Source: an uncultured Eubacteriales bacterium (GTDB lineage: Bacteria > Bacillota > Clostridia > Oscillospirales > QAMX01). Taken from it: a stretch of 64,000 nucleotides of DNA. Made by a program: the position numbers and the translations under genes. The stretch lies in contig CAKTEH010000010.1 in NCBI GenBank assembly GCA_934546935.1, positions 9,694 to 73,693 on the forward strand. The letters are read 5' to 3'. The notes beneath the pieces are model-generated. The model made no database searches. It was not told the DNA's origin and saw nothing but the letters and a program-made list of their open reading frames with translations. This document shows positions 52,058 to 61,837 of the stretch, piece after piece; within the stretch, counting starts at the first letter, position 1; the number at the start of each line of letters is the position of its first letter.

Positions 52058-53136
52058 TATTCCTTCTCCTTTTTTTGATCTTCTGTTTTTTCTATATCCG
52101 GCAGATTGTCTCCTGCTTTTTCCTTTGAAGCCTGCTCAGAAACCTTGTCCGGATCCCCGTCTTGCCGCAGCGGTAAATCGCGGCCATAGAAACTGTCGTC
52201 ATCCTCGTCGCCTTCATCCCCGGTCATAGGCGCAGGCATATCTTCATCCTCCGGTTCCACGGATACGCTTTCCGCCGCCAGGCGCTGTTTCTTGGAAAGA
52301 CGGATGTAATACGGATTTTTCAGATGTTCTTCGTCCGGTTCACGGAACAGATACAGATAAACCAAAACGCCAAGGGCAATGATACAGGTTAAAAAGCCGA
52401 ATGCCTGAGAAACGCGCAGGCCAGTGCCAAACAGATACAGGCTGTCTGTACGCAGACCTTCAATCAGGCCGCGGCCAAATCCATACCATGCAACATACAT
52501 CAAGAAGATTTCACCGCAGTAACGGCGTTTTTTGGAATAGAAATGCAGGATGATAAAGCCCGCAAGATTCCACAGCGATTCATAAAGGAAACAGGGATGG
52601 ACGCTCGGGCCGCCATTGACCTGCATAATCCAAGGATAGGCATATGTTACGGAACCATAGGCCTCGCCGTTGACAAAATTCCCCCAACGACCGATACACT
52701 GCCCGATCAAAAGCCCCATAACGCACAAATCGAGCATGGTGCCGATACGGATGCGGCGGACATAACAATAGACAACTGCTGTCAGAACACCGGCAATAAT
52801 GGCGCCATAGATCGCAAGCCCACCGTCCCAGATGCGGTAGATCAGCTGCGGGTTGCCATAGTAATACTCGTTGTACATAAAAGTGACATAATATGCACGT
52901 GCACCGATAATGGAGAGAGGGACGGCAAAAAGCAGCAGATTTGTCAGGTCGTCAGGATTAAGGTTATACAGCTTGCAACGTCGGAAGCAATAGATAACTG
53001 CAAGCAAAAATCCGAGCGCGATAATAATACCGTACCAGTAAACGTCCAGCCCAAACAGGCTGAAAGCAACCCGGTCGATTTCAAACGACCAGTTCAGGCG
53101 GGGAAATGTAATCTGCGTCAAAATTGCACTTAACAT
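52057..53136 (-). CDS. lgt: Phosphatidylglycerol-prolipoprotein diacylglyceryl transferase
   Basis: 359 residues. The integral membrane core (about 265 residues) has the Lgt signature GRWGNFVNGEAYG and HPCFLYES. It attaches diacylglycerol to the lipobox cysteine of preprolipoproteins. A 90-residue hydrophilic tail follows, with long acidic runs and a lysine-rich end, unlike standard Lgt. I chose the ATG at 53136 after GGAGG; eight codons upstream another ATG lies before the ribosome site. Confidence 0.93.
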   Translation of the reverse strand: MLSAILTQITFPRLNWSFEIDRVAFSLFGLDVYWYGIIIALGFLLAVIYCFRRCKLYNLNPDDLTNLLLFAVPLSIIGARAYYVTFMYNEYYYGNPQLIYRIWDGGLAIYGAIIAGVLTAVVYCYVRRIRIGTMLDLCVMGLLIGQCIGRWGNFVNGEAYGSVTYAYPWIMQVNGGPSVHPCFLYESLWNLAGFIILHFYSKKRRYCGEIFLMYVAWYGFGRGLIEGLRTDSLYLFGTGLRVSQAFGFLTCIIALGVLVYLYLFREPDEEHLKNPYYIRLSKKQRLAAESVSVEPEDEDMPAPMTGDEGDEDDDSFYGRDLPLRQDGDPDKVSEQASKEKAGDNLPDIEKTEDQKKEKE

Positions 53137-53202
53137 ATGCAACCTCCGGTTTATCCGCATTTTTTGTAAGGTTTCCCCAAAAAGGGAATTATAAACATTG
53201 GC

Positions 53203-53231
53203 ATTATACCATCAAAACATGCTGCAATCAA
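53203..53231 (-). promoter_or_regulatory. Promoter of lgt-folD-PPIase
   Basis: TTGATT and TATAAT on the minus strand with 17-bp spacing. Confidence 0.65.
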
Positions 53232-53267
53232 TTAGGAATTCATGAACAAATTCCGGAATAATTCAAC

Positions 53268-55556
53268 TTACTGTAAAAACCCAGCCGGCCCCTGCAGAAA
53301 AAACATCCGCATTTCCTGGACGTCAAGGACGTCATAAGCAAAGCATTTGCGGATCAGCGCATCCGGAACAAATTCATCGTATTTATCGAAATATGGTACT
53401 TCGTTGGGATATAAAAGCTCCATAGGGTCAAAATCCTGTTCAGCCAGCGCACGCGTAATCCGCCAGAACGCATTGGCATCTGCTTTCATTTTAAACTGCA
53501 TATAATAGGGGCGCGCACTTTCAAAACCGGATATCCCCAGCGCCGGCGCACACTTGATTTTCAAAAAGCGTTCGGCGGCAAGGAAAGAATAAGTCCCAAG
53601 CCAGGGAATAAAGGCCCACATACTGCCGCCCAAATGCATCAGTGGTTTGACGCCGCCGGCGGAAGAAACGATATTGCGGATTTCTGTAAGGCGCTTCCGC
53701 GCTGCCGGCTGCATATAGGAATAAAATGTTGTTTCATACAATATATCGCGCATGCGCCGCAGCACATGCGTGTGGATATCACCGGGGCACAGCCCGAAAA
53801 ATGCAGGGACGACGCCTTTCACAGGTTCGACAAATACCAGCTTCTTTTTATAGTCGATCTCAATGTTGATCCAGACTTTCCCGGCGATCGCAACCCGCTC
53901 CCCGACCGGCGGCGGCATGACGATAGTGCCAAGCTCCTGAGACTGGCAGCGCACGGTAAACAGCTCATCTTCCCGGAATACAGCGTAAAACTTATAGGAA
54001 TTTACAATCCGTTCTCCACGGATCCCTACGATAAGGCCGCCCTCGGCAGTCTGTTCTATGTGACCCAGTTCAATTAAATGGCGCAAAAGGATTTTGTAAT
54101 CGTCCGCACTGACGTTGATGAATGGGGACAGCGTCAATATCCGGCCGGCAAGCTCTGAAGGATACAGTTCTCCGGTGCTGGCAAGCTCCGACATGGTCTG
54201 GTGATAAAGAAGCGAATATGGGAGCCGGTCCGCCTTTGGAGGTTCCACCCAGCGCTTCTCCATATACAGTTGGATCAGGGCGATGGCCTGCAAAAGTTTC
54301 CAGGGGATCAGTTGCGGGAGCGGCGCAGTCGGGAGCTGTTGTTCTTCACGGATCACAAACCACATTTCCGAAGGGCTTCCCCGTCTTCCCGTACGGCCCA
54401 TGCGCTGCAAAAACGAGCTGACCATAAACGGTGCGTCGATCTGAAATGCGCGTTCGAGCCGGCCAATATCAATTCCAAGCTCCAGCGTAGCGGTCGTACA
54501 GATGGTTAGAATCCGTTCGTCGTCACGCATATCATCTTCCGCAGTTTCACGAAGGGACTGGGAAATATTACCGTGGTGGATCAGGAAGCGGTCCGGTTCG
54601 TTTTTTTCGTCACAGTAACGCCGGAGTGTCGAGCATACGACTTCACACTCCTCACGGCTGTTGCAGAATACAAGGCACTTGCGCCCTGCGGTGTGTTCGA
54701 AAATATAGCCGATCCCAGGGTCTGCGTCGGCGGGCGGAGTGTCTGCGGATGGTTCCGGCGCTTTAGGGGCATCAATATAATCCGGACGGGAAAGGCGGGG
54801 GAATTTCGGCGTTGCAGGATCCTTCTTTTCCATTTTAGGGAAGCCGGAAGTATCGGCCATAGGAAAATGTTCCAGGCTCAGACGCCAGCGCACGCCATGT
54901 GCCGGGATATCAGGTGTATCCGTTATACGGCCGGTGCCGGAAGAAAGCCAACGTCCAGCAGCCTCCAGATCGCCGATTGTCGCTGAAAGGCCGATGCGTC
55001 TGGGATTGATATCCGCCATGCGCATCATCCGTTCCAACTGGCATAAAACCTGTGCGCCCCGGTCTCCCCGCATCATAGAATGGATTTCGTCGATAACGAC
55101 AAAACGCAGGTCTCCAAACAGGCGGACAATATCCGAATGCCGGTGCCGCAGCATTGCTTCCAGGCTTTCCGGCGTAATCTGCAAGATCCCGGATGGATGG
55201 CGCAGAAGTTTTTGTTTATGTGACTGGTTGACGTCGCCATGCCAATGCCATACAGGAATATCTGCCTGCACGCACAGGTCGTTAAGCCGAAGGAACTGGT
55301 CATTGATCAGCGCCTTCAGTGGCCCGATATATAGTGCGCCGACAGTAGCGGGCGGGTCTTCGTCCAGCAAAGTCAAAACAGGAAAAAAAGCGGCTTCTGT
55401 TTTACCGGAAGCCGTGCCTGAGGACAAGAGCAGATTGTGGTCCGTGTTAAAGACCGTGTGACAGGCTGCTGCCTGCACCGCGCGCAGTTCAGTCCAGCCG
55501 TTGTCATAAATGTATTCCTGAATAAACGGCGCAAGACGATAAAAGGGATTATCCAT
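53268..55556 (-). CDS. Lhr-like DEAD/DEAH-box helicase
   Basis: 762 residues of superfamily 2: motif I GTASGKT at 47-53, motif II DEIH at 156-159, LSATIGDL (III), and QRMGRTGRRG (VI). The order and the winged-helix-like segment after the helicase core resemble the Lhr group of DNA/RNA helicases, but the C-terminal 300 residues do not match the long Lhr tail. An unusual proline/aspartate-rich insert (around 230-300) sits between motifs III and IV. Its role is likely in DNA repair or RNA handling. The ATG at 55556 follows GAGGAAGGA. Confidence 0.85.
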   Translation of the reverse strand: MDNPFYRLAPFIQEYIYDNGWTELRAVQAAACHTVFNTDHNLLLSSGTASGKTEAAFFPVLTLLDEDPPATVGALYIGPLKALINDQFLRLNDLCVQADIPVWHWHGDVNQSHKQKLLRHPSGILQITPESLEAMLRHRHSDIVRLFGDLRFVVIDEIHSMMRGDRGAQVLCQLERMMRMADINPRRIGLSATIGDLEAAGRWLSSGTGRITDTPDIPAHGVRWRLSLEHFPMADTSGFPKMEKKDPATPKFPRLSRPDYIDAPKAPEPSADTPPADADPGIGYIFEHTAGRKCLVFCNSREECEVVCSTLRRYCDEKNEPDRFLIHHGNISQSLRETAEDDMRDDERILTICTTATLELGIDIGRLERAFQIDAPFMVSSFLQRMGRTGRRGSPSEMWFVIREEQQLPTAPLPQLIPWKLLQAIALIQLYMEKRWVEPPKADRLPYSLLYHQTMSELASTGELYPSELAGRILTLSPFINVSADDYKILLRHLIELGHIEQTAEGGLIVGIRGERIVNSYKFYAVFREDELFTVRCQSQELGTIVMPPPVGERVAIAGKVWINIEIDYKKKLVFVEPVKGVVPAFFGLCPGDIHTHVLRRMRDILYETTFYSYMQPAARKRLTEIRNIVSSAGGVKPLMHLGGSMWAFIPWLGTYSFLAAERFLKIKCAPALGISGFESARPYYMQFKMKADANAFWRITRALAEQDFDPMELLYPNEVPYFDKYDEFVPDALIRKCFAYDVLDVQEMRMFFLQGPAGFLQ

Positions 55557-55597
55557 AACCGGTTCCTTCCTCTGCGCAGACACATTTTGAGCTTGCG

Positions 55598-56287
55598 TTA
55601 ACCCAATGTCCGCATGATATAATTGATTACCGCACTGGAGGTCAAATGGCCTGCGTCGACAAGGTCGAGCCCTCCCAGCACTTTTTCAATCAGATAAACC
55701 GGCGCGGCAAGAACCAGATATCCGACCAGGATACCTGTAATAAGGCCGAGCAGCTGGTTGGAAAAACCGACGACCGGGATGCGGTTAACAAAAGAGAGTT
55801 CTTCAATAAAAATGCGGAGGATGGCAAGGAAAAGTGCAAAATAAAGCCAAAAAAGCAGAATAATTGCAGTATATTTTCCTATAAGCGCAGCAATTATTTC
55901 TACAGAACTGCGGCTGTCTTCTTCCTGCGGCAGGCTTTCGGCTTCCGTTTGGGAAGCACCTTCATCCTGCTGCGCCGGGAAAAATTTTTCCTTAACCTTT
56001 TCAATTGCAGACTCCGCAGTCGTAACTACGGAATCGAGAAATTCATAGCGGCTGCTGTCATCTGGATCCCCCAGCGCTGCGGTTATGATTTTTTCACAGA
56101 CCGGCGTAAAAATCTTATCTGCCCCCCAGCGCCACGTCCAGTTTGTAAGGCTGTAAGAGCCCAAGGCTGCGAGTGCGCAGGCCAGGAAAAAAGCGAGCGA
56201 CTTTACCAATCCGTTTCGCGCGACAAGATAAACGCAGCCAAGGAAAATGGCAATAAGCACAATATCCAGCAAAACCCAGTAATTCAT
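55598..56287 (-). CDS. CvpA-family membrane protein
   Basis: 229 residues with four membrane helices: two N-terminal (about 5-45), an acidic, Glu/Gln-rich loop (around 80-130) and two C-terminal (about 135-205), the CvpA layout (YFALFLAILRIF...PVVGFSNQLLGLITGILVGYLV). CvpA proteins are linked to colicin V production and cell-envelope stress; the mechanism is not settled. The ATG at 56287 follows AGAGGG; a GTG at 56293 overlaps the upstream stop codon. Confidence 0.85.
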   Translation of the reverse strand: MNYWVLLDIVLIAIFLGCVYLVARNGLVKSLAFFLACALAALGSYSLTNWTWRWGADKIFTPVCEKIITAALGDPDDSSRYEFLDSVVTTAESAIEKVKEKFFPAQQDEGASQTEAESLPQEEDSRSSVEIIAALIGKYTAIILLFWLYFALFLAILRIFIEELSFVNRIPVVGFSNQLLGLITGILVGYLVLAAPVYLIEKVLGGLDLVDAGHLTSSAVINYIMRTLG

Positions 56288-56289
56288 AA

Positions 56290-57507
56290 TCACCCTCTAT
56301 TCTGGAATGCCGAAATCAAATCGATAAATCCGGCGTCTGAAGCGTAGATCAGCATAATCAAGCCATCTTCATTCATGATAATCTGGCGGACCTGTGAAAC
56401 AGAAACCTCGTCGGTCAGCTCCTGAAGTTGGCCGTTAAAGACCTGGATTCCCTGCGTATACAGCACCGCTACGTAATCGCCACAGATAGAAATTTCACGG
56501 ATTTCGTCCGCAGCTGCCGCATAGGTGTAATTTTCAGGTCCAAATGCTACAATTTTGGCGCCCAGACCGGATGTACGGTCCACAAAGGAAAGCACGACGA
56601 TGTGGGACGCTTCCGCCCCGGATTTGAGCATGTCGTTGCCATAGTCATAGGTATAGATTTTTTCACCGTCAGCCCGTATTGCCGTGCATTGCGTATCCCC
56701 CACCGCGATCAGCACGTCGTCAGAAACGAAGTTGATATTGGTAAGAACCGCATTATCCACATCGCACTGGGCAAGGTACTGCTCACTGGAAAAGTCAAAG
56801 AAAACCACCCGGGAAATGAAGCTGCCGTCATTCTGCGTAAAGGCGACAGCAGCCAGCTTATCACTTTGGGGTGAAACGCGTGCAGCCATAACGTAATAGT
56901 CTGCGCTTTTCCACTCATAAATCAGCCTCTGCCGGGGATTATATACAGAAACAACCGTCCGGTACAATTCATCCTCGCGTACAACCGCCATATATCCAGC
57001 TTCGTTGAGCGAAACCGAAATCAGGGCGCCGGCGATATTCAGCGTTTCAACCAGCGCATTATGATCCAGAATAAAAATCTGCGTTGCGCCCCGGTCGTAT
57101 ACGGCCACAAAATCCTCTGAAATGCACATTGCCGGCATTGTAAAACCAAGGGAGAGGGAAATCAATTCTTCCCCTTCCGGAGAATACAGTTTATAGGTGC
57201 TTTTGTTCAAAACGGCCAGGTTTGTGCCGAACAGCGCATAGGTATTATTGCTGTCCGGTTCAAACGCGATTTTGGAATAAACGGTATTTTCCCGTTGCTG
57301 TGCGAGCTGCTGCTGTGTCCGGATCTTTATATAAGAATCGTAGATATCCCCTCGGAAATAATAAATTCCCAGCACCAGGGTTACGACAGCCAAAAGCAGG
57401 ATAATCCGCTGGATGATTCGAATCTGCTGCACTTTTTTGCCGGTATGAACCATATTGTTGCCGGTTTGCGCCGGATTTTGATTTTTTTCTTGCTCGTTCC
57501 TGTCCAT
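56290..57507 (-). CDS. DUF5711-type protein: one membrane helix and an extracellular beta-propeller-like domain
   Basis: 405 residues: a short charged N-terminus, one membrane helix near 34-50 (IILLLAVVTLVLGIYYF), then about 350 residues of repeating short beta strands that resemble a WD40/YVTN-like propeller (FILDHNALVETLNIAGALISVSL; VYNPRQRLIYEW). Such DUF5711 proteins are common next to cvpA in Oscillospirales and have no known role. It may scaffold an envelope complex. It overlaps the CvpA-type gene and follows truA by 6 bp. Confidence 0.8.
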   Translation of the reverse strand: MDRNEQEKNQNPAQTGNNMVHTGKKVQQIRIIQRIILLLAVVTLVLGIYYFRGDIYDSYIKIRTQQQLAQQRENTVYSKIAFEPDSNNTYALFGTNLAVLNKSTYKLYSPEGEELISLSLGFTMPAMCISEDFVAVYDRGATQIFILDHNALVETLNIAGALISVSLNEAGYMAVVREDELYRTVVSVYNPRQRLIYEWKSADYYVMAARVSPQSDKLAAVAFTQNDGSFISRVVFFDFSSEQYLAQCDVDNAVLTNINFVSDDVLIAVGDTQCTAIRADGEKIYTYDYGNDMLKSGAEASHIVVLSFVDRTSGLGAKIVAFGPENYTYAAAADEIREISICGDYVAVLYTQGIQVFNGQLQELTDEVSVSQVRQIIMNEDGLIMLIYASDAGFIDLISAFQNRG

Positions 57508-57513
57508 TTTCCC

Positions 57514-58287
57514 TCACAAACTGTTTTGTGCCGTACTTAACGGGGCATAAGGCTGCGGATACCAGACGCCTGTCATACATAAGCCTTGCGCTTCCAAAGT
57601 CGGTCCGGCTGCGCAGCGGTTTTTTTCTGCAAGGATTTTGGAAATATCCCCGGGTACAAGCTTGCCGAGTCCTGCGTAAAGCAATGTGCCGGCCATAGTC
57701 CGCGCCATGTTATAAAGAAAGCCGTTGGCCCGGATGCGGATGCGTATAAAAGCATCCTGCGCGTTTAGTTCTACCGCATAAATGTCCCGGACAGTCGTTT
57801 TTACATTGCTGCCGAGTGAGCGCATAGCAGCAAAATCGTGTTCTCCTAAAAATTCCTGGGCGCATGTACACATTGCATCGTAATTGAGTTTGGCTGGGAC
57901 AAACAATGCGCGGTCGCCGCAAAACGGGTCACGCACCCGTCCATTATAAATTGTATATGTATATTCCTTGGCGCTGCAGGAGAAAACCGGGTGAAACCGG
58001 TCATCCACTGCATATGCTTCCTGCACAGATATATCCCGCGGAAGTTTCGCGTTCATAGCAAGCGGAAGCTTTGCAAGCGGGATCCCGCTTGCCGTGCGCA
58101 CTGAGGCAACATAGCCGCGCGCATGGACGCCTGCATCCGTACGTCCGCACCCTGTAAAGGGTACATGCTGTCCGGTAAGGGCGGAAAATGCATCTTCAAG
58201 TGCGGCTTGAACCGTTGGGATACCCGGCTGCCGCTGCCAGCCATGGAAAGCCGTTCCAAGATAATCAAGTTTCAACGCAAGATTCAT
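57514..58287 (-). CDS. truA: tRNA pseudouridine(38-40) synthase TruA
   Basis: 257 residues with the catalytic aspartate Asp51 in GCGRTDAGVHA. It makes pseudouridine in the tRNA anticodon stem-loop. The start at 58287 overlaps the ecfT stop by four bases (ATGA); a longer frame to 58320 lies inside ecfT. It ends the ecf cluster, as in Bacillus. Confidence 0.95.
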   Translation of the reverse strand: MNLALKLDYLGTAFHGWQRQPGIPTVQAALEDAFSALTGQHVPFTGCGRTDAGVHARGYVASVRTASGIPLAKLPLAMNAKLPRDISVQEAYAVDDRFHPVFSCSAKEYTYTIYNGRVRDPFCGDRALFVPAKLNYDAMCTCAQEFLGEHDFAAMRSLGSNVKTTVRDIYAVELNAQDAFIRIRIRANGFLYNMARTMAGTLLYAGLGKLVPGDISKILAEKNRCAAGPTLEAQGLCMTGVWYPQPYAPLSTAQNSL

Positions 58288-59090
58288 AAGAAAACCCGAA
58301 GGCAGATGACAGACGCACATAAAAGCGCAGCGGCTGCCAAAGAAGCATAGTCGATCCCCGCCATTTTTAGCTCTTTCATCCTGGTACGGCCCTCACTGCC
58401 GCGGTAGCAGCGGCATTCCATCGCCACAGCAAGTTCGTCAGCGCGGCGGAATGCGCTGACAAACAACGGCACAAGGATTGGGATCAGTGCCCGCGCTCGC
58501 TGCAGCAGGTTGCCAGACTCAAAGTCCGCGCCGCGCGCTCTCTGCGCTGAAATAATTTTATCCGTCTCTTCAACAAGCGTCGGGATAAAGCGCAGGGCAA
58601 TCGTCATCATCATAGCAAGCTCATGCACCGGCATATGAATCTTTTGCAGCGGCCTGAACAGGGCTTCAATCCCGTCTGTCAGCTTAATCGGCGAAGTCGT
58701 ATAAGTCAGAAAAACGAAGGTTCCGACAACAAGCATGGAAATGCGCAGCACCATATAAATTGCGCGCTCCAGGCCCTGCCAGGTCAGTTTGAAAATCCAA
58801 ATTTTAAAGATTACGTCATCGCCGCCAGAATAAAACATATTTAAAACTGCCGTAAAAACAATGATGAAAAGCAGCGGTTTCATACTGCGCAGGATCACCT
58901 TCAGGCTGATTTTGGAAAGAAGCACGACTGTGGCCAGCGTCAGGAACATCAGTGCATACCCAGCTGGATTATTTGCCAAAAACAAGGTGATGATATAGGC
59001 AAAGGTTACAATGATTTTAACACGCGGATCCATGCGGTGGATTACGGTTTCGCCAGGGAAATATTGTCCCAGAGTGATGTCTTTCAGCAT
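58284..59090 (-). CDS. ecfT: Energy-coupling factor transmembrane protein EcfT
   Basis: 268 residues with five to six membrane helices and the two Ala-Arg-Gly-type coupling motifs (SAQRARGADF; MECRCYRGSEGR). EcfT joins the ATPases to vitamin-binding S components. The ATG overlaps the ecfA2 stop. No S component is encoded here, so it is likely a shared module for several vitamins, as expected for a group II ECF system. Confidence 0.94.
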   Translation of the reverse strand: MLKDITLGQYFPGETVIHRMDPRVKIIVTFAYIITLFLANNPAGYALMFLTLATVVLLSKISLKVILRSMKPLLFIIVFTAVLNMFYSGGDDVIFKIWIFKLTWQGLERAIYMVLRISMLVVGTFVFLTYTTSPIKLTDGIEALFRPLQKIHMPVHELAMMMTIALRFIPTLVEETDKIISAQRARGADFESGNLLQRARALIPILVPLFVSAFRRADELAVAMECRCYRGSEGRTRMKELKMAGIDYASLAAAALLCASVICLRVFL

Positions 59091-59947
59091 TTCCCGTCCT
59101 CCCCCAGCATACGCAGTATGAGGTTTGCAGCATACTTGACGGTATAGACGGAAGTATCAATCTCAGCACCAAGGCGGCGAAGCTCCATAAATACCCGTGT
59201 AATCTGCGGAACGTCAAGCCCGATTTTCACAAGTTCATCCGGGCGCGCAAAAATTTCCTCCGGTTTCCCATCCATCAGGATTCTGGATTCGCTGAGCACC
59301 ATCAGACGGTCAGCCAGACGGGCAATATCCTCCATACTGTGTGTAACAAAAATAACTGTAGCATTGGTTTCTTTGTGGTATTTTTCAATTTCCTCAAGCA
59401 GATGCAGCTTTGTGCGCGGATCCAGGCCGGCAGTTGGCTCGTCAAGTACGAGAATCTCAGGACGCATGGCAAGCACGCCGGCGATTGCTGCGCGGCGGCG
59501 CTCCCCGCCGGATAATTCAAAAGGCGATTTGTCCAGCATCTCGTCGTCAAGCTCAACAAACTGTGCAGCCTGTGCAACGCGCTGCGCAATTTCTTCCTCA
59601 CTGCAGCCCATATTTTTGGGGCCGTAGGCAATATCGCGGCGCACGGTTTCTTCAAACAGCTGGTATTCCGGATATTGGAATACCAAGCCTACGCGGGCAC
59701 GCAGGCTTTTCAGGCTATACCCTTTGGAATGGATATCCACGCCGTCAAGCCGGACTTCACCGGAATAAGGTTTGAGCAACCCATTTAAATGCTGCATCAG
59801 CGTGGATTTTCCTGATCCGGTGTGCCCGATCACGCCAACGAATTCTCCCTGTGTAATCGTAAAGCTGATATCGTCAAGCGCCACGTGTTCAAACGGCGTC
59901 GAAGGGCTGTAAATATATTTTAAATGAACAGCTTCCAGAACCGACAA
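59084..59947 (-). CDS. ecfA2: Energy-coupling factor ATPase EcfA2
   Basis: 287 residues: Walker A GHTGSGKST (about 36-44), signature LSGGERRRAAIAG, Walker B ILVLDEPTAGLDP, H-loop FVTHSMED. It starts with TTG at 59947 after GAGGTATAA. It pairs with EcfA1, four bases upstream. The order A1-A2-T-truA is the Firmicute standard. Confidence 0.93.
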   Translation of the reverse strand: MSVLEAVHLKYIYSPSTPFEHVALDDISFTITQGEFVGVIGHTGSGKSTLMQHLNGLLKPYSGEVRLDGVDIHSKGYSLKSLRARVGLVFQYPEYQLFEETVRRDIAYGPKNMGCSEEEIAQRVAQAAQFVELDDEMLDKSPFELSGGERRRAAIAGVLAMRPEILVLDEPTAGLDPRTKLHLLEEIEKYHKETNATVIFVTHSMEDIARLADRLMVLSESRILMDGKPEEIFARPDELVKIGLDVPQITRVFMELRRLGAEIDTSVYTVKYAANLILRMLGEDGKC

Positions 59948-59951
59948 AATT

Positions 59952-60818
59952 TTATACCTCGTGTTTCTTTTGAATCAAAGCGTACAACGCCTGTGCGCAT
60001 TCTTCCGCGGTCAGGACATTGGTGTCAATATCGATGCCTGCGTCGCGCAGACGCTGAAGCAACTCTACAGGCTGTGGAACAACCAGGCCGGCACGTTGCA
60101 AAATTTCCGTGTTTGCAAAGATTTCCCGCGGCGGCGCATCCATGATTACCTTGCCGTCTGCCATAACAACAATCCGGCCCGCAGCAGCGGCTTCATTCAT
60201 ATGGTGGGTAATCAGGATTACCGTAATGCCCATTTGCTCATTCAACTTATGGACAGTAGCCAGAATTTCCCGCCGTCCGATGGGATCCAGCATAGCCGTC
60301 GGTTCGTCAAGTATAATGCAGTCAGGCTGCATGGCCAGGATTCCGGCTATTGCGACGCGCTGCTTCTGGCCGCCGGAAAGCTGGTAGGTGGCATGCTGCC
60401 TGTATTTGAGCATCCCGACCGTACGCAGCGCTGAATCAACGCGCAGACGGATTTCAGCCGGCGGGACTCCAAGATTTTCCGGCGCAAACGCCACATCCTC
60501 TTCTACGACCGTCGCGACGATCTGGTTATCCGGATTCTGGAATACCATTCCAGCGCTGCGGCGGATATCATACAACCGCGCTTCATCCGCAGTATTCATT
60601 CCCCACATCATAACCCGTCCATGATCCGGGGTCAGGATTGCATTTAGATGCTTGGCAAGGGTTGATTTCCCTGAGCCATTGTGCCCGACCACGGCGACAA
60701 ATTCACCGCGCTGGATCGTCAGATCCACCCCGTGCAGCGCTGCATGCGGTTGGGAATCCTGCATTTTATAAGAATATTCCACTTTTTCAAGCTGGATCAG
60801 ATTTTTGTCTTCTACCAT
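59952..60818 (-). CDS. ecfA1: Energy-coupling factor ATPase EcfA1
   Basis: 288 residues: Walker A GHNGSGKST (about 46-54), signature LSGGQKQRVAIAG, Walker B IILDEPTAMLDP, H-loop LITHHMNEA. It is the first ATPase of the vitamin-uptake ECF module. Its ATG lies inside the final codons of the upstream methyltransferase gene (TATGGTAG), giving an overlap of seven bases. Confidence 0.93.
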   Translation of the reverse strand: MVEDKNLIQLEKVEYSYKMQDSQPHAALHGVDLTIQRGEFVAVVGHNGSGKSTLAKHLNAILTPDHGRVMMWGMNTADEARLYDIRRSAGMVFQNPDNQIVATVVEEDVAFAPENLGVPPAEIRLRVDSALRTVGMLKYRQHATYQLSGGQKQRVAIAGILAMQPDCIILDEPTAMLDPIGRREILATVHKLNEQMGITVILITHHMNEAAAAGRIVVMADGKVIMDAPPREIFANTEILQRAGLVVPQPVELLQRLRDAGIDIDTNVLTAEECAQALYALIQKKHEV

Positions 60819-61678
60819 ACCATCCTCGCACTTGCCCCACAGGGCAGATTAAAACCGGTTTCCTTTACACGCAGCCCAAGTTCCTGACATTCGATCTCTG
60901 CCAGGCCGCGCGTGTTGCATGTACCCATAATATATCCCATGACAGAAGGGGAAAGTCCAGTTGAATAGGAAGAAATCAGGAAAAAATCCGGATCCTCGGA
61001 CAAAAGCTTCATCGTTTCACGGACAAGCGGATAAAGGTCGTTTTCGATTTTCCATACCTGCCCTCCGGGACCACGGCCATAGGAAGGCGGATCCATAATG
61101 ACGGCGTCATAGCGGTGGCCGCGACGAAGCTCCCGTGCGACGAATTGCATACAATCGTCGACAATCCAACGCACCGGCGCATTTTCCAACCCGGAGCTTT
61201 TTGCGTTTTCTCTTGCCCATTGTACCATTCCGCGCGCGGCGTCGACATGGCATACCTGCGCCCCGGCAGCCGCGGCATTTATGGTTGCCGCGCCGGTATA
61301 GGCGAAAAGGTTGAGTATGCGGGCCGGCTTGCCTGCGGCGATACGGGCAGCAATACGGGCAGCGGCAAAATCCCAATTTGACGCCTGTTCAGGGAAAACG
61401 CCGGTATGTTTAAAGGACATCGGTTTGATATTAAACGTCAGGTTTTTATATTGTATTGTCCAGTTTTCCGGAAGGCGGAGATTTTCCCAGTGCCCACCCC
61501 CACGCTCAGAGCGATGATAGCGCGCGTCAAAGCGTTTCCATCCTGGGTGTCTCCGGGATGTCTGCCAGACAGCCTGCGGATCCGGACGCACAAGAAGATA
61601 AGACCCCCAGCGTTCCAGCCGTTCCCCGTCTGCGCAGTCAAGAAGCTCATAATCCTTCCAGTCAAGGCTTTTCCACAT
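60812..61678 (-). CDS. Class I SAM methyltransferase, RlmI/RlmK-like
   Basis: 288 residues. The Rossmann core has NLFAYTGAATINAAAAGAQV (motif I, about 143-162) and the catalytic-like MDPPSYGRGPGG (about 216-227). It is closest to the RlmI/RlmK C-terminal group that methylates 23S rRNA bases. Without the PUA domain at the N-terminus (the first 110 residues differ), the target is unclear. It is the first gene of the ecf-truA operon; the ATG at 61678 follows ATGGAGT. Confidence 0.85.
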   Translation of the reverse strand: MWKSLDWKDYELLDCADGERLERWGSYLLVRPDPQAVWQTSRRHPGWKRFDARYHRSERGGGHWENLRLPENWTIQYKNLTFNIKPMSFKHTGVFPEQASNWDFAAARIAARIAAGKPARILNLFAYTGAATINAAAAGAQVCHVDAARGMVQWARENAKSSGLENAPVRWIVDDCMQFVARELRRGHRYDAVIMDPPSYGRGPGGQVWKIENDLYPLVRETMKLLSEDPDFFLISSYSTGLSPSVMGYIMGTCNTRGLAEIECQELGLRVKETGFNLPCGASARMVW

Positions 61679-61706
61679 ATTTACTCCATCATAATAGAAT
61701 TACAAT

Positions 61707-61735
61707 ATTTTACCGCGTATTCAGACGGAAGTCAA
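61707..61735 (-). promoter_or_regulatory. Promoter of the methyltransferase-ecf-truA-cvpA operon
   Basis: TTGACT and TAAAAT on the minus strand, 17 bp apart. The downstream genes to the helicase are closely spaced or overlapping, so they may all be read from here. Confidence 0.7.
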
Positions 61736-61771
61736 TGGTAAAAGCGCGCAAATTCCCCGATACAGTTATAT

Positions 61772-61800
61772 TTGAAAGGCCGGTTAACATATATTATTGT
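61772..61800 (+). promoter_or_regulatory. Promoter of the holin gene
   Basis: TTGAAA and TATTGT with 17-bp spacing, 38 bp before the start codon. Confidence 0.6.
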
Positions 61801-61837
61801 ACTATATTTTTCCTTTATCATGCGGGAGGCGCGGTTT

